From positions 1 through 48,180 of the forward strand of contig NZ_VISS01000036.1 of assembly GCF_007827555.1 (NCBI RefSeq): a stretch of 48,180 nucleotides of DNA. Reading direction: 5' to 3'. This stretch comes from Aeribacillus composti (GTDB taxonomy: Bacteria; Bacillota; Bacilli; Bacillales; Aeribacillaceae). The notes beneath the pieces are model-generated. The model made no database searches and was not told where the DNA came from. It worked only from the letters and a program-made list of their open reading frames with translations. Below are positions 9,360-18,704 of the stretch, one piece after another. A program made the position numbers and the translations under genes. Within the stretch, counting starts at the first letter, position 1. Every line of letters starts with the position of its first letter.

Positions 9360-11093
9360 ATGAAAGAAGTGGCGTCTTTCTTAAAACCGTACCGCTTGGC
9401 GGTTGTTATTGCTCTTGCTCTCATGTTAACCGAGCTGACAGTGGAGCTTGTCCAGCCTTTGTTTATGGCAAAAATTGTAGATGATGGAATTTTGAAAAGG
9501 GATTTATCAGCTGTCGTCCATTGGGGGCTGGTGATGGTTGGTGTATCGGCTCTTGCCTTTGCAGCAGGCATCATTAATTCATTTTTTGCGGCGCATGTCA
9601 GCCAGAGCTTTGGATTTGATATTAGAAAAGTTCTTTTTGGGAAAATTCAATCCTTTTCATTTGCGAACTATAATCAATTTTCCAATTCATCTTTCATTAC
9701 AAGGATGACAAATGATGTCTCCCAAGTGCAAAACACAATTTTTATGGGACTTCGGATTATGCTGCGTGCTCCATTGTTGGTGGTCGGCGGCGCGGTTATG
9801 GCTCTAGCAGTAAATTTTACATTATCCTTCATTCTCATCGTCATTCTTCCGTGCCTGATCTTTTTTCTTTTATGGATGATGAAAAGAGCAGGATCGATGT
9901 TTCGAATCGTGCAAGAAAAGCTGGATACGGTGAATAAAGTCATACAGGAAAACTTGACGAATATGCGCTTAATCAAAGCTTTTTTGCGAAATGACTATGA
10001 AGTTAATCGCTTTCAGAAGGCGAACAAAGATTTAAAAGACCAAACAATTTCCGTGCTCCGCTTTATGGAAATTATGCAGCCTGTCTTGCTTTTTGTAATG
10101 AATGTAAGCATTTTAATTATTTTATGGGCGGCTCATGCTGGACCAAGTGAGGTAAAAGTAGGTGAAGTCGTTGCGATCGTCAATTATTCAACGAGGATCA
10201 TTTCTGTTTTATCTATGCTGTCTTTTATTGTCTCTGGTTTTTCAAGGGCAAAAGCCTCCAGCTTAAGGATTTCGGAGGTGCTTCAAACAGAAGTAAAATT
10301 GACTGATGAGCTTGCCGAATCAAGTCATCAAATAACAGAGGGAAAAATTGAATTTCGATCGGTGTCCTTTGCATACCCGGATTCAGCCGTTAAGGTGCTT
10401 GATGATGTATCGTTTACGGTAAATGCTGGAGAAACTATGGCGGTGATGGGGGCTACCGGCTCCGGCAAATCGACTCTTCTCAATTTAATTCCGCGATTAT
10501 ACGACTTAGAAAAAGGAGCCGTTTATATTGACGGTTTCGATATACGTACGATCAAGCTTGAGCATTTAAGAAGGTCAATTGGGATGGTTCCGCAAGAATC
10601 GCTGTTATTCACTGGAACGGTAAAAGATAATATTTTATGGGGAAAAGAAGATGCTACTATGGAAGAAATCATTGCTGCTGCAAAGGATGCCCAAATACAT
10701 GATACGATTTTAAAGCTCCCTCATGGATATGATACCCTTATCAGCCAAAAAGGCGTGAATCTTTCCGGAGGGCAAAAGCAGCGAATTTCGATTGCCAGAG
10801 CGCTTGTCCGAAAGCCAAAAATATTGCTGCTTGATGACAGCACGAGTGCTTTAGACTTAAAGACGGAAAGAAAACTGCTTCAAGCATTGATGAAATATCC
10901 ATGTACGACCTTGATCATTACGCAAAAAATTTTAACAGCGATGGCGGCTGATCAAATTTTGCTACTAGAAAACGGAAAGGTGCTTGCGAAAGGAAGGCAT
11001 GATGAATTAATACGCAGCGTTCCACTTTACCAAAAAATCTATGAATCACAATATGGAAAGGATGGCATCCGTCATGCTCAAAAGTCTTATTGA
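9360..11093 (+). CDS. ABC exporter subunit with degenerate ATP site (YfiB-like half of a heterodimer)
   Basis: A 577-aa half-transporter with an N-terminal six-helix exporter domain and a C-terminal nucleotide-binding domain. Walker A is GATGSGKST (about residues 363-371) and the signature LSGGQKQR. The Walker B end is LLLDD, with Asp493 replacing the catalytic Glu, and the switch-loop His is replaced by Gln522 (IITQKI). These losses are typical of one member of heterodimeric exporters. ATG 9360 is chosen because GGAGG lies 8 nt upstream. It overlaps the next gene by 20 nt, so the two are coupled. Size and order resemble Bacillus YfiB/YfiC; the substrate (drugs, peptides or lipids) cannot be told. 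Confidence 0.88.
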   Translation: MKEVASFLKPYRLAVVIALALMLTELTVELVQPLFMAKIVDDGILKRDLSAVVHWGLVMVGVSALAFAAGIINSFFAAHVSQSFGFDIRKVLFGKIQSFSFANYNQFSNSSFITRMTNDVSQVQNTIFMGLRIMLRAPLLVVGGAVMALAVNFTLSFILIVILPCLIFFLLWMMKRAGSMFRIVQEKLDTVNKVIQENLTNMRLIKAFLRNDYEVNRFQKANKDLKDQTISVLRFMEIMQPVLLFVMNVSILIILWAAHAGPSEVKVGEVVAIVNYSTRIISVLSMLSFIVSGFSRAKASSLRISEVLQTEVKLTDELAESSHQITEGKIEFRSVSFAYPDSAVKVLDDVSFTVNAGETMAVMGATGSGKSTLLNLIPRLYDLEKGAVYIDGFDIRTIKLEHLRRSIGMVPQESLLFTGTVKDNILWGKEDATMEEIIAAAKDAQIHDTILKLPHGYDTLISQKGVNLSGGQKQRISIARALVRKPKILLLDDSTSALDLKTERKLLQALMKYPCTTLIITQKILTAMAADQILLLENGKVLAKGRHDELIRSVPLYQKIYESQYGKDGIRHAQKSY

Positions 11094-12936
11094 ACCTTTC
11101 CGATATGAAAAACTAAAGCTGACAAATGAGTCAAAAGTGAAGAAAAGCTCTTCAAAAGTTAAAGACTGGAAAGGAACATTAAAAAGAATTTGGGGATATA
11201 TGTCAGATCAAAAGGTTTTGTTTTTTTTCGTTTTGCTCATGGTTTTTATTAGCACAGCTTTAACAATCCTTGGGCCTTTTTTAGTAGGGAAAGGGATCGA
11301 CATTTATATTGTAGAAAAAAGCGGAAATCACTTTTTCTTTTTTTTCGTCGTTCTTGTTTTGATCTATGCATTGCATTCCCTTTCCATTTGGCTGCAAAAC
11401 ATATGGATGATCAAAGTGGCGCAAAATACTGTGTATAAAATAAGATCCGATCTATTTCGCCAGTTTCATCTTCTTCCCATTTCTTTTTTTGATCAGAAAA
11501 AAACGGGAGAGCTGATGAGCCGAATGACCAATGATGTTGAAAACGTCAGCTCGACATTAAACAGCTCAGTGATTCAAATCTCATCCAGTGTTCTTACATT
11601 AATTGGTGTTGTTTCTGTTATGTTATGGATGAGCCCTTTTTTGACAATCATCACCTTAATAGTTGTTCCTTTATTGGTTGTAGGTATGAAATGGATTACC
11701 CGGCGGACTGGACAATTGTTTAAAGAGCAGCAGCGAAGTTTAGGAGAACTGAATGGATACATTGAAGAAACCATCACTGGTCAGCGAATTGTCAAAACCT
11801 TTTCACAAGAGAACCGGGTTATGCATGAGTTTTTAGAAAAAAATGAAAGGCTGCGGAGATCTTCATTTTGGGCTCAGACGATTTCCGGTTTTATCCCAAA
11901 GCTTATGCACGTATTAAACAATTTAAGTTTTACATTGATTGCAGGGTTCGGTGGAATCTTTGCTCTAAAAGGGTGGATAACCATCGGAACGATTGTTGTT
12001 TTTGCGGAGTACGCCAGGCAGTTTACACGGCCTTTAAATGATCTTGCCAATCAATTTAATACATTATTATCTGCGGTTGCCGGTGCAGAGCGGGTATTTG
12101 ATTTGCTCGATGAGCAGGCAGAGGAAGCTGATTTTGGAGAATATGTACAATCCGCAAATATAAAAGGGGACATTGTGTTTGATCGAGTATCTTTTTCATA
12201 TGGGGAAGAGAGCCAAACGATAAAAAATATTAGCTTTCATGTTTCTCCGGGAGAAACAGCTGCCCTTGTCGGTGCCACCGGCGCCGGAAAAACAACGATC
12301 ATCAATTTACTGGCACGCTTTTATGAAATAAATGAAGGGAGAATTTTGATAGATGGAAAGGATATTTCCAAATTAAGACGGAGTGAACTTCGTCAAGCAA
12401 TGGGGTTTGTATTGCAGGATCCTTTTTTGTTTCACACGACAATTCGTGAAAATATCCGATACGGAAGATTGGATGCAACAGATGAGGAAGTGGAGGAAGC
12501 GGCAAAGCTAGCAAATGCTCATTCATTTATTAAAAACCTGCCTGATCAATATGATACAATCATTAACGAAGGTGGAACGAGCATCAGTCAAGGTCAAAAA
12601 CAACTTCTTTCAATTGCGAGGGCGATTTTAAAAAATCCGTCCATTTTATTGCTGGATGAAGCGACAAGCAGCATTGACACTGTAACAGAATTAAAGATTC
12701 AAGAAGCGCTGGAGAGGCTGATGAAGGGGAGAACAAGCTTTGTGATCGCTCATCGGCTGAATACGATTAAAAAAGCAGATCAAATATTTGTTATCCAGGA
12801 TGGCCGCATTGTGGAAAAAGGATCTCATGATGAATTGCTGGAAAAAGAGGGGTTTTATTTTGATTTAGTCACAAACCAGCTAAAACCGCAATTAAAAACG
12901 AAAGACATGTTGTCAGAAATAAAGGATCATATATAA
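11074..12936 (+). CDS. ABC exporter subunit with canonical catalytic residues (YfiC-like half of a heterodimer)
   Basis: The 620-aa partner of the preceding gene. It has an N-terminal extension of about 45 mostly charged residues, six membrane helices, and a nucleotide-binding domain. Walker A is GATGAGKTT, Walker B LLLDEATSS has catalytic Glu529, and switch His560 is present (IAHRL). Its signature is altered to SISQGQ (about residues 503-508). Because each ATP site uses the Walker motifs of one subunit and the signature of the other, the altered signature falls in the same degenerate site as the upstream subunit's lost residues. The start is uncertain: ATG 11074 has GGATGG 8 nt upstream; 11041, 11053 and 11062 are in frame. 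It probably exports hydrophobic compounds. Confidence 0.88.
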   Translation: MLKSLIEPFRYEKLKLTNESKVKKSSSKVKDWKGTLKRIWGYMSDQKVLFFFVLLMVFISTALTILGPFLVGKGIDIYIVEKSGNHFFFFFVVLVLIYALHSLSIWLQNIWMIKVAQNTVYKIRSDLFRQFHLLPISFFDQKKTGELMSRMTNDVENVSSTLNSSVIQISSSVLTLIGVVSVMLWMSPFLTIITLIVVPLLVVGMKWITRRTGQLFKEQQRSLGELNGYIEETITGQRIVKTFSQENRVMHEFLEKNERLRRSSFWAQTISGFIPKLMHVLNNLSFTLIAGFGGIFALKGWITIGTIVVFAEYARQFTRPLNDLANQFNTLLSAVAGAERVFDLLDEQAEEADFGEYVQSANIKGDIVFDRVSFSYGEESQTIKNISFHVSPGETAALVGATGAGKTTIINLLARFYEINEGRILIDGKDISKLRRSELRQAMGFVLQDPFLFHTTIRENIRYGRLDATDEEVEEAAKLANAHSFIKNLPDQYDTIINEGGTSISQGQKQLLSIARAILKNPSILLLDEATSSIDTVTELKIQEALERLMKGRTSFVIAHRLNTIKKADQIFVIQDGRIVEKGSHDELLEKEGFYFDLVTNQLKPQLKTKDMLSEIKDHI

Positions 12937-12975
12937 TGAATATAATCACTTTACTTTGTTAAAAGGGGAAACAGT

Positions 12976-13830
12976 ATGAAATTAGTAGCTATTGATTTAG
13001 ACGGGACATTGCTATCTTCAAATTTAACCATATCAGAAGAAAATCTTACAGCTATTCGGGAAGCACAAAATGAGGGAAACATCATCATGATTTGCTCCGG
13101 CAGGGCGCCTGAGAGTATTCGTGAACTGCTGGACGAATATGATTTTGCATGTCCATTTGCAGCAAGCAATGGAACAGTTGTCGTAATCGAAGGAGAAAAG
13201 CCGAAATACATTTCAATGAACAAACAAAACATGTTGGAAGCAGCCGAAATTTTGGAGAGTTATGGTGTGCCGTATAAACTTTATACAAATGATGGTATTT
13301 GGATGCCGGAAGACTGGAGCGCCAAAGTTCGCTCTGCTCTGCAGTCGAATCCGGAGCTGGCAAAATGTTTGCTTGAATCTGAGTACAAACAGTTTATCGA
13401 GCAGCCAAAAAGGACCGACAATAATCGATACTTTCGTCATATACAAGATGTTATAAACCGCGGTGATTTATCGGTCCAAAAGTTTTTTATTTTGCAATTT
13501 AATCAACATACTAGAAAAGAAATTATGGAACAATTAGAAAACATTGCTGGGATTGCGGTTACGACATCAGGTGACTACAACATTGAAATAATGGATGAAA
13601 AGGGAAATAAAGGATACGGATTAAAAGCTGTTGCCAAGCACTACAATATCCCATTGGAACAAACGATTGCGATTGGTGATAATTTCAATGACGTTCCAAT
13701 GCTGGAAGCTGCAGGGCTTTCCGTTGCAATGGGGAATGCCGAGCCTGAGGTGAAAGAAATGTGCGATATCGTGACGAGGACAAACGATGAACACGGTGTC
13801 GCCCATGCTATTCGACAATTTGTGCTGTAA
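12976..13830 (+). CDS. Cof-type HAD-IIB sugar phosphatase
   Basis: A cytoplasmic HAD hydrolase of 284 aa. Motif I is DLDGTLL (residues 7-13, first Asp the nucleophile) and motif IV is GDNFNDVPML near residues 234-243; a C2B cap domain lies between them. Members such as Bacillus YxeH and YwtE dephosphorylate sugar phosphates, flavin precursors or pyridoxal phosphate, with loose specificity. ATG 12976 follows AAAGGGGAAA. It lies 39 nt after the exporter and shares the strand, so it may be cotranscribed, and it ends at a strong terminator. The particular substrate is unknown. Confidence 0.88.
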   Translation: MKLVAIDLDGTLLSSNLTISEENLTAIREAQNEGNIIMICSGRAPESIRELLDEYDFACPFAASNGTVVVIEGEKPKYISMNKQNMLEAAEILESYGVPYKLYTNDGIWMPEDWSAKVRSALQSNPELAKCLLESEYKQFIEQPKRTDNNRYFRHIQDVINRGDLSVQKFFILQFNQHTRKEIMEQLENIAGIAVTTSGDYNIEIMDEKGNKGYGLKAVAKHYNIPLEQTIAIGDNFNDVPMLEAAGLSVAMGNAEPEVKEMCDIVTRTNDEHGVAHAIRQFVL

Positions 13831-13846
13831 ATGGTTTATGGATGCG

Positions 13847-13898
13847 AAGGGGTGTCTAATAAGTCGTTTTTACGGCTTATTGACGCCCCCTTTAATGT
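13847..13898 (+). terminator. Rho-independent terminator after the HAD gene
   Basis: AAGGGGTGTCTAATAAG pairs with CTTATTGACGCCCCCTTT with small interruptions, giving a long GC-rich-based stem closed by TTTAATGTTTT. It lies 17 nt after the stop. Confidence 0.8.
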
Positions 13899-14038
13899 TT
13901 TAGAAACAACGTTTATGATTTTTTGTTTTCGATAGGGATTTGACTTTCTGGATAGCTCCTTTCATTTTATTTACTATTGAAAACTGCGACGGTGCGGCTT
14001 CTTTGAGGCGGGCAATAAAAAAGTGTGATGAATTAATT

Positions 14039-14515
14039 TTATTGTTTCGCTAGTTCTTTCTGCCATACTTTTTTTAACATAGCTGTTTCGTCACACGATG
14101 GAAGTTTCGGACAATTGATGCAATCCTTCCACATTTTTTGCGGGAGAGATTGCTTGTCAACGATATCGAATCCTAATTTGGTAAAAAACTCGATTTGATA
14201 CGTTAAGGCAATCAAATTTTCAATTTCCAACCTGTTTGTTTCATAAATGATTTGTTTTACGAGCTCTTTTCCGATGCCTTTTCCGGTATGGTCTGGGTCA
14301 ACGGCCAGCGAGCGGATTTCAGCCAAATCTTTGTCTAAAATATGCAAGCTGGCAACGCCAGCCACTGCTCCGCCATCATCTGCAACATAAAAATTTTGTA
14401 AATTTTCATAAATAGATGCGTACGTTCTGCTGAGCAGCTTTCCTTCCAATGCATAATGTTTAATTAATTGATAGATGGCATCTGTATCGCTCATAGTCGC
14501 TCTTCGAATGTGCAT
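14039..14515 (-). CDS. GNAT-family N-acetyltransferase (ArgA-like)
   Basis: A 158-aa acetyl-CoA-dependent N-acetyltransferase. The acetyl-CoA loop reads VDPDHTGKGIGKEL at about residues 77-90. The C-terminus carries a small cysteine cluster (CINCPKLPSC) that is characteristic of short ArgA-type amino-acid acetyltransferases annotated in many Bacillaceae. The known relatives acetylate glutamate or other amino acids, but the substrate here is not proven. ATG 14515 follows GAGGGAG. It is convergent with the HAD gene and divergent from yclN, and apparently monocistronic. Confidence 0.85.
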   Translation of the reverse strand: MHIRRATMSDTDAIYQLIKHYALEGKLLSRTYASIYENLQNFYVADDGGAVAGVASLHILDKDLAEIRSLAVDPDHTGKGIGKELVKQIIYETNRLEIENLIALTYQIEFFTKLGFDIVDKQSLPQKMWKDCINCPKLPSCDETAMLKKVWQKELAKQ

Positions 14516-14825
14516 GTATACTCCCTCATTTAATCGAATGAATAATTATAAGTTAAACAAAATATTTATTCATATATATTATCGGTATGAACATTATTTT
14601 GTCAATAAAAAAACCAAACAATTTATAATTATGCAAGTTCATCAAATGTTTAAACATTTTCTGTAAGTAAAATTTTGGCGGGAGAAAATATTTGATAAGA
14701 GGATTTTACTACATGGAAGCTAGCATTCAATGAAATTTATGGTACAAAATGGATGTTTACAAGAGAGGTTTAATCTTCTTCATCCATCAAATTGTGGACA
14801 AATTCAGACATTTTTTCTTAATTTA
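14516..14825. other. AT-rich intergenic stretch upstream of yclN
   Basis: No coding signal is supported here. The last 75 bp before yclN form the Fur-controlled promoter described separately; the rest shows nothing I can name. Confidence 0.55.
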
Positions 14826-14854
14826 TTGAAAATGAGTCTTATTCTTATTATAAT
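14826..14854 (+). promoter_or_regulatory. yclNOPQ promoter
   Basis: TTGAAA (14826-14831) and TATAAT (14849-14854) are separated by exactly 17 bp, a near-consensus sigma-A promoter about 45 bp upstream of yclN. Confidence 0.8.
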
Positions 14855-14869
14855 TGATAACGAATCTCA
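14855..14869. promoter_or_regulatory. Fur box at the yclN promoter
   Basis: TGATAACGAATCTCA matches the 7-1-7 Fur consensus (TGATAATNATTATCA) at 11 of 14 positions and abuts the -10 element, so Fur with iron would block initiation. Confidence 0.75.
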
Positions 14870-14899
14870 TTATTAATTTATTACGGAAAGAGTTAAAAA

Positions 14900-15853
14900 A
14901 TGAAAAAACGATATTTGATCATTGCTCTCATTATCCTTTCAATTGCATCGATTTTTATCGGAGTAAACGATATTAAACCAACTGATATATTCAATTTGAC
15001 AGATGAACAAATACAAATTTTGATCATCAGCAGAATTCCGCGCGTTATTAGCATTATTATTGCAGGAACGAGTATAAGCATTGCCGGTCTTATTATGCAG
15101 CAGCTGAGCAGAAACAAGTTCGTTTCCCCAACTACGGCAGGAACAATGGATTCCGCCAGATTGGGGATTTTAGTTGCGATCATGGTTTTTGCAGACGCTA
15201 GTCCGATTCAAAAAATGATTGTCGCTTTTGCTTTTGCACTTTTAGGAACATTTATCTTTATGAAAATATTAGAAAAAATTAAATATAAAGATACTATTTT
15301 TGTTCCTCTAGTCGGGCTGATGTTCGGCAACATCATTGGATCTATCACTACTTTTTTTGCATACAAAAATAATTTGATTCAAAATGTTTCCTCATGGCTG
15401 GAAGGAGATTTTTCGTTAATTTTAAAAGGTCAATATGAATTATTGTACGTCAGCATTCCTTTTGTATTAATTGCATACTTGTATGCGAATCAATTCACTG
15501 TCGCTGGAATGGGAGAGGAATTTTCGAAAAATTTAGGCTTGAATTATAAACAAGTTGTCAATATCGGACTTGTTATCGTAGCTTTGATCACTTCATCTGT
15601 TGTATTGACGGTTGGAACCATTCCGTTTCTAGGTCTTGTCGTTCCGAATATTGTCGCCATATACAATGGAGACCATTTGAAAAAGAATTTGATTCATACC
15701 GCTTTGCTCGGTGCTGTTTTCGTTATGTTTTGCGATATTTTAGGGCGAATCATTATATATCCGTACGAAATCTCGATCAGCTTAACCGTCGGTGTCATCG
15801 GCAGTGCCATTTTTGTTTACTTACTTATGAGGAGAAAAGCATATGGGTTATAG
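14900..15853 (+). CDS. yclN: Siderophore ABC transporter permease YclN
   Basis: A FecCD-family permease of 317 aa with about nine to ten hydrophobic segments, including the TAGTMDSARLGILVAIMVF stretch typical of this family. The four-gene order permease-permease-ATPase-binding protein and the lengths 317/316/252/318 correspond closely to Bacillus subtilis YclNOPQ, the petrobactin importer. ATG 14900 follows GGAAAGAG. It overlaps yclO by 11 nt. A Fur box on its promoter implies induction by iron starvation. The siderophore ligand (petrobactin or another catecholate) is inferred from homology. Confidence 0.9.
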   Translation: MKKRYLIIALIILSIASIFIGVNDIKPTDIFNLTDEQIQILIISRIPRVISIIIAGTSISIAGLIMQQLSRNKFVSPTTAGTMDSARLGILVAIMVFADASPIQKMIVAFAFALLGTFIFMKILEKIKYKDTIFVPLVGLMFGNIIGSITTFFAYKNNLIQNVSSWLEGDFSLILKGQYELLYVSIPFVLIAYLYANQFTVAGMGEEFSKNLGLNYKQVVNIGLVIVALITSSVVLTVGTIPFLGLVVPNIVAIYNGDHLKKNLIHTALLGAVFVMFCDILGRIIIYPYEISISLTVGVIGSAIFVYLLMRRKAYGL

Positions 15854-16793
15854 AGCGAAAATAACATCTCTTCTAGTGGTCGCAGTCCTTTTAATTATCA
15901 CCTTTTTGTTCATCGACCTCGGCAAAAATTGGGATTATGCATTGCCGCGCCGTTCGGTGAAGATGCTGGCGGTTATTATTACAAGTGTAGCAATCGGTTT
16001 TTCAACGTTAGTATTTCAAACGATTACAAACAACAGAATTTTAACTCCGAGCATTTTAGGTTTAGATTCTTTATATATGCTTTTGCAAACCATGCTTGTC
16101 TTTTTATTTGGTTCAACACATGTTGCGATGATCGATAAAAATATTAACTTTGCGCTTTCCTTGTGCTTTATGATGCTGTTTGCACTGATCTTTTACAAAT
16201 TCCTTCTTCGAGGCGAAGGCCAAGACATTTATTTTCTTCTTCTGATTGGACTGATATTCGGAACATTATTTAACAGCTTGACTTCTTTTATGCAAGTGCT
16301 GATAGATCCTAACGAATTTCTAATTGTGCAGGACAGAATGTTTGCTAGCATCAATAACGTGAATACGGATTTGCTGTACTTGTCGATTGCCGTTATGCTG
16401 CTGGTGGGTCTTTATTCACTGAAATATGCCAAATATTTAGATGTGCTGGCACTTGGAAGGGAGCATGCGATTAATCTCGGCATTGATTACGATTATGTTG
16501 TCAAAAGGCTTTTGATCATTGTGGCTGTTTTCGTTTCGATTTCGACAGCTTTAACCGGTCCGATGACGTTTTTAGGCCTTCTCGTGATTAACGTGGCAAG
16601 GGAATTTTTAAACACATATAAACATAGTGTTTTAACGATCGGAACCGTTCTTTTTTCCATCATTGCGTTGGTTGGCGGTCAGCTATTGGTCGAAAGAGTG
16701 TTTACATTTTCAACTACGTTAAGTGTTGTCATTAATTTTGTTGGAGGGGTTTATTTTATTTATCTTCTATTAAAGGAGAATCGATCATGGTAG
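15843..16793 (+). CDS. yclO: Siderophore ABC transporter permease YclO
   Basis: The second FecCD permease (316 aa), multi-spanning. It has the family's ILTPSILGLDSLYML segment and a C-terminal cytoplasmic coupling region with GPMTFLGLLV, the G-rich loop that contacts the ATPase. ATG 15843 lies in the last codons of yclN, preceded by TGAGGAGA, and its end overlaps yclP by 7 nt. It forms a heterodimeric channel with YclN. Confidence 0.9.
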   Translation: MGYRAKITSLLVVAVLLIITFLFIDLGKNWDYALPRRSVKMLAVIITSVAIGFSTLVFQTITNNRILTPSILGLDSLYMLLQTMLVFLFGSTHVAMIDKNINFALSLCFMMLFALIFYKFLLRGEGQDIYFLLLIGLIFGTLFNSLTSFMQVLIDPNEFLIVQDRMFASINNVNTDLLYLSIAVMLLVGLYSLKYAKYLDVLALGREHAINLGIDYDYVVKRLLIIVAVFVSISTALTGPMTFLGLLVINVAREFLNTYKHSVLTIGTVLFSIIALVGGQLLVERVFTFSTTLSVVINFVGGVYFIYLLLKENRSW

Positions 16794-17545
16794 AAGTAAA
16801 AAATGTTTCAAAACAGTACGGAAACAAATTTGTAGTAAAAGGCGTCTCGCTGAAAATTCCGAAACAAAAAATCACAGCCTTCATCGGCCCAAACGGAGCT
16901 GGGAAAAGCACGCTGCTATCAATGATCAGCCGATTAATAAAAAAAGATGAAGGAGAAATCTTGATTGACGGAAAAGAACTTGGCGCATGCAAAAGCAACG
17001 ATTTGGCGAAAAAAATTTCGATCTTAAAGCAATCAAACCACATTAATCTTCGCTTAACAGTCAGGGAACTGGTCTCTTTCGGCAGATTTCCGTATTCAAG
17101 CGGAAGATTAACAAAAGAAGATCAAAGGCATGTGGATGAAGCGATCCGTTACATGGGGCTTGAAGAGATTGAACATAAATTTCTTGATCAATTGAGCGGA
17201 GGCCAAAAGCAGCGGGCTTTTATCGCTATGGTGATCGCGCAGGATACCGAATATATTTTGCTTGATGAGCCATTGAACAATTTAGATATGAAGCACTCTG
17301 TGCAAATTATGAAAATGCTAAGAAAACTTGTCGATGAACTTGGAAAAACAATTGTCATTGTACTGCACGATATCAATTTTGCATCGGTGTATGCCGATTA
17401 TGTGGTTGCAATGAAAGATGGAGAACTCGTACACGTCGGGCCAACTGATCGAGTCATAGATCGTTCTGTCTTAAAAGACGTATATGATATGGATATAAAC
17501 ATCCAGCAAATAAACAATTGCAAAATATGTGTGTACTTTTCTTAA
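16787..17545 (+). CDS. yclP: Siderophore ABC transporter ATPase YclP
   Basis: A 252-aa ATPase of the FepC/FhuC class with Walker A GPNGAGKST (about residues 33-41), signature LSGGQKQRAFIA (about 135-146) and Walker B ILLDEPLNNLD (about 156-166). It drives siderophore import with YclNO. ATG 16787 follows AAAGGAG and overlaps the end of yclO. It is followed by 163 nt before yclQ that hold a hairpin and a second Fur-like box. Confidence 0.93.
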   Translation: MVEVKNVSKQYGNKFVVKGVSLKIPKQKITAFIGPNGAGKSTLLSMISRLIKKDEGEILIDGKELGACKSNDLAKKISILKQSNHINLRLTVRELVSFGRFPYSSGRLTKEDQRHVDEAIRYMGLEEIEHKFLDQLSGGQKQRAFIAMVIAQDTEYILLDEPLNNLDMKHSVQIMKMLRKLVDELGKTIVIVLHDINFASVYADYVVAMKDGELVHVGPTDRVIDRSVLKDVYDMDINIQQINNCKICVYFS

Positions 17546-17589
17546 AGGGTAGTATTGATGGAGGCATTTTGATAAACATCTCAGCAGAA

Positions 17590-17610
17590 GGAAGAGCTGT
17601 CAGCTCTTCC
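17590..17610 (+). promoter_or_regulatory. Intercistronic hairpin between yclP and yclQ
   Basis: A perfect 10-bp inverted repeat, GGAAGAGCTG and CAGCTCTTCC, around a single T. It has only a weak T tract afterwards, so it may be a partial terminator or an mRNA-stabilising stem rather than a full stop. Confidence 0.7.
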
Positions 17611-17627
17611 TTACAAAGAATTCGAAA

Positions 17628-17642
17628 TGATAATGATTTTCT
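17628..17642. promoter_or_regulatory. Second Fur-like box, upstream of yclQ
   Basis: TGATAATGATTTTCT matches the 7-1-7 Fur consensus at 12 of 14 defined positions and sits about 67 bp upstream of yclQ, suggesting an additional Fur-controlled promoter for the binding protein. Confidence 0.65.
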
Positions 17643-17708
17643 TATTCAATTGCGAGATGTTTAAAGAATTGCCGACATCATTTAAAAAATATACAGGGGG
17701 TAATTTTT

Positions 17709-18665
17709 ATGAAAAAGTTTTTAGTTTTTCTCATTGCTTCTTTGATGGTTTTTGTTGTTGCAGCTTGCGGCTCGAACGGAGCAACTAGCGGCGAAGGTGA
17801 AAAAAATGACACGAAACAGGAGTCAGAAGAACTGACGATTAAGCATCAGCTTGGCGAAACAAAAGTGAAGAAAAATCCAGAAAAAGTCGTCGTTTTTGAT
17901 TTTGGTGCTCTTGACACATTGGATAAGCTTGGCGTTGAAGTGGCAGGTGTACCGAAGGATAACCTTCCATCCTATTTAAAAGACAAATACAGTGACGATA
18001 AATATGAAAATGTCGGCGGTTTAAAAGAACCGGACTTTGAAAAAATCAGTTCGATTGAGCCTGATTTGATCATTATTTCCGGAAGACAATCAGAGGTTTA
18101 TGAAGAGTTTGAGAAAATTGCACCAACCATCTTTATGGGTGTTGATACAACGAAATATTTAGAGTCATTCCATGAAAATGTGAATACACTTGGAAAAATT
18201 TTCGGTAAAGAAGAGGAAGCTGAAAAAGAACTGGCAGCAATCGATGAATCGATTAAAAAGCTAAAAGAAAAAGCAGAAGCGTCTGGAAAAAATGCATTAG
18301 TTATTTTAGCCAATGAAGGGAAAGTCAGCGCATATGGACCGAAATCTAGATTTGGGCTCATCCATGATGAATTTGGAATTAAAGCTGTAGATGAAAACAT
18401 TGAAGTTTCTACACACGGACAAAGCATTTCATTTGAATATATCGTTGAAAAAAATCCTGATTACTTATTTGTGGTAGACCGCGGTGCTGCAGTAGGCGGC
18501 CAATCATCTGCAAAACAAACAGTAGAAAATGAATTAGTGAAAAAGACAAATGCCTACAAAAACGGCAATATTGTGTACTTAGATCCTAACTACTGGTATT
18601 TATCCGGCGGCGGATTGATTTCGGTTGCTGAAATGGTGAAAGAAGTGGATAATGTGATCCAATAA
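17709..18665 (+). CDS. yclQ: Siderophore-binding lipoprotein YclQ
   Basis: A substrate-binding lipoprotein of 318 aa. A signal peptide ends in lipobox VAAC with Cys20 as the lipid attachment site, followed by a Ser/Gly/Glu linker and a class III (FecB/BtuF-type) binding fold. The KKNPEKVVVFDFGALDTLDK opening is typical of that fold. It captures the ferric siderophore on the outer face of the membrane for YclNOP. ATG 17709 follows AGGGGG. It probably has its own Fur-regulated promoter in addition to readthrough from yclP, and it ends at a terminator. Confidence 0.93.
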   Translation: MKKFLVFLIASLMVFVVAACGSNGATSGEGEKNDTKQESEELTIKHQLGETKVKKNPEKVVVFDFGALDTLDKLGVEVAGVPKDNLPSYLKDKYSDDKYENVGGLKEPDFEKISSIEPDLIIISGRQSEVYEEFEKIAPTIFMGVDTTKYLESFHENVNTLGKIFGKEEEAEKELAAIDESIKKLKEKAEASGKNALVILANEGKVSAYGPKSRFGLIHDEFGIKAVDENIEVSTHGQSISFEYIVEKNPDYLFVVDRGAAVGGQSSAKQTVENELVKKTNAYKNGNIVYLDPNYWYLSGGGLISVAEMVKEVDNVIQ

Positions 18666-18671
18666 TTTTTC

Positions 18672-18702
18672 AAAAGGGAGCTGAAAACAGCTCTCTTTTT
18701 TC
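18672..18702 (+). terminator. Terminator of yclNOPQ
   Basis: AAAGGGAGCTG, a four-base AAAA loop, and CAGCTCTCTTTTTT form a strong intrinsic terminator 7 nt after the yclQ stop. A group IIC intron remnant begins directly behind it. Confidence 0.92.
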
Positions 18703-18704
18703 AT

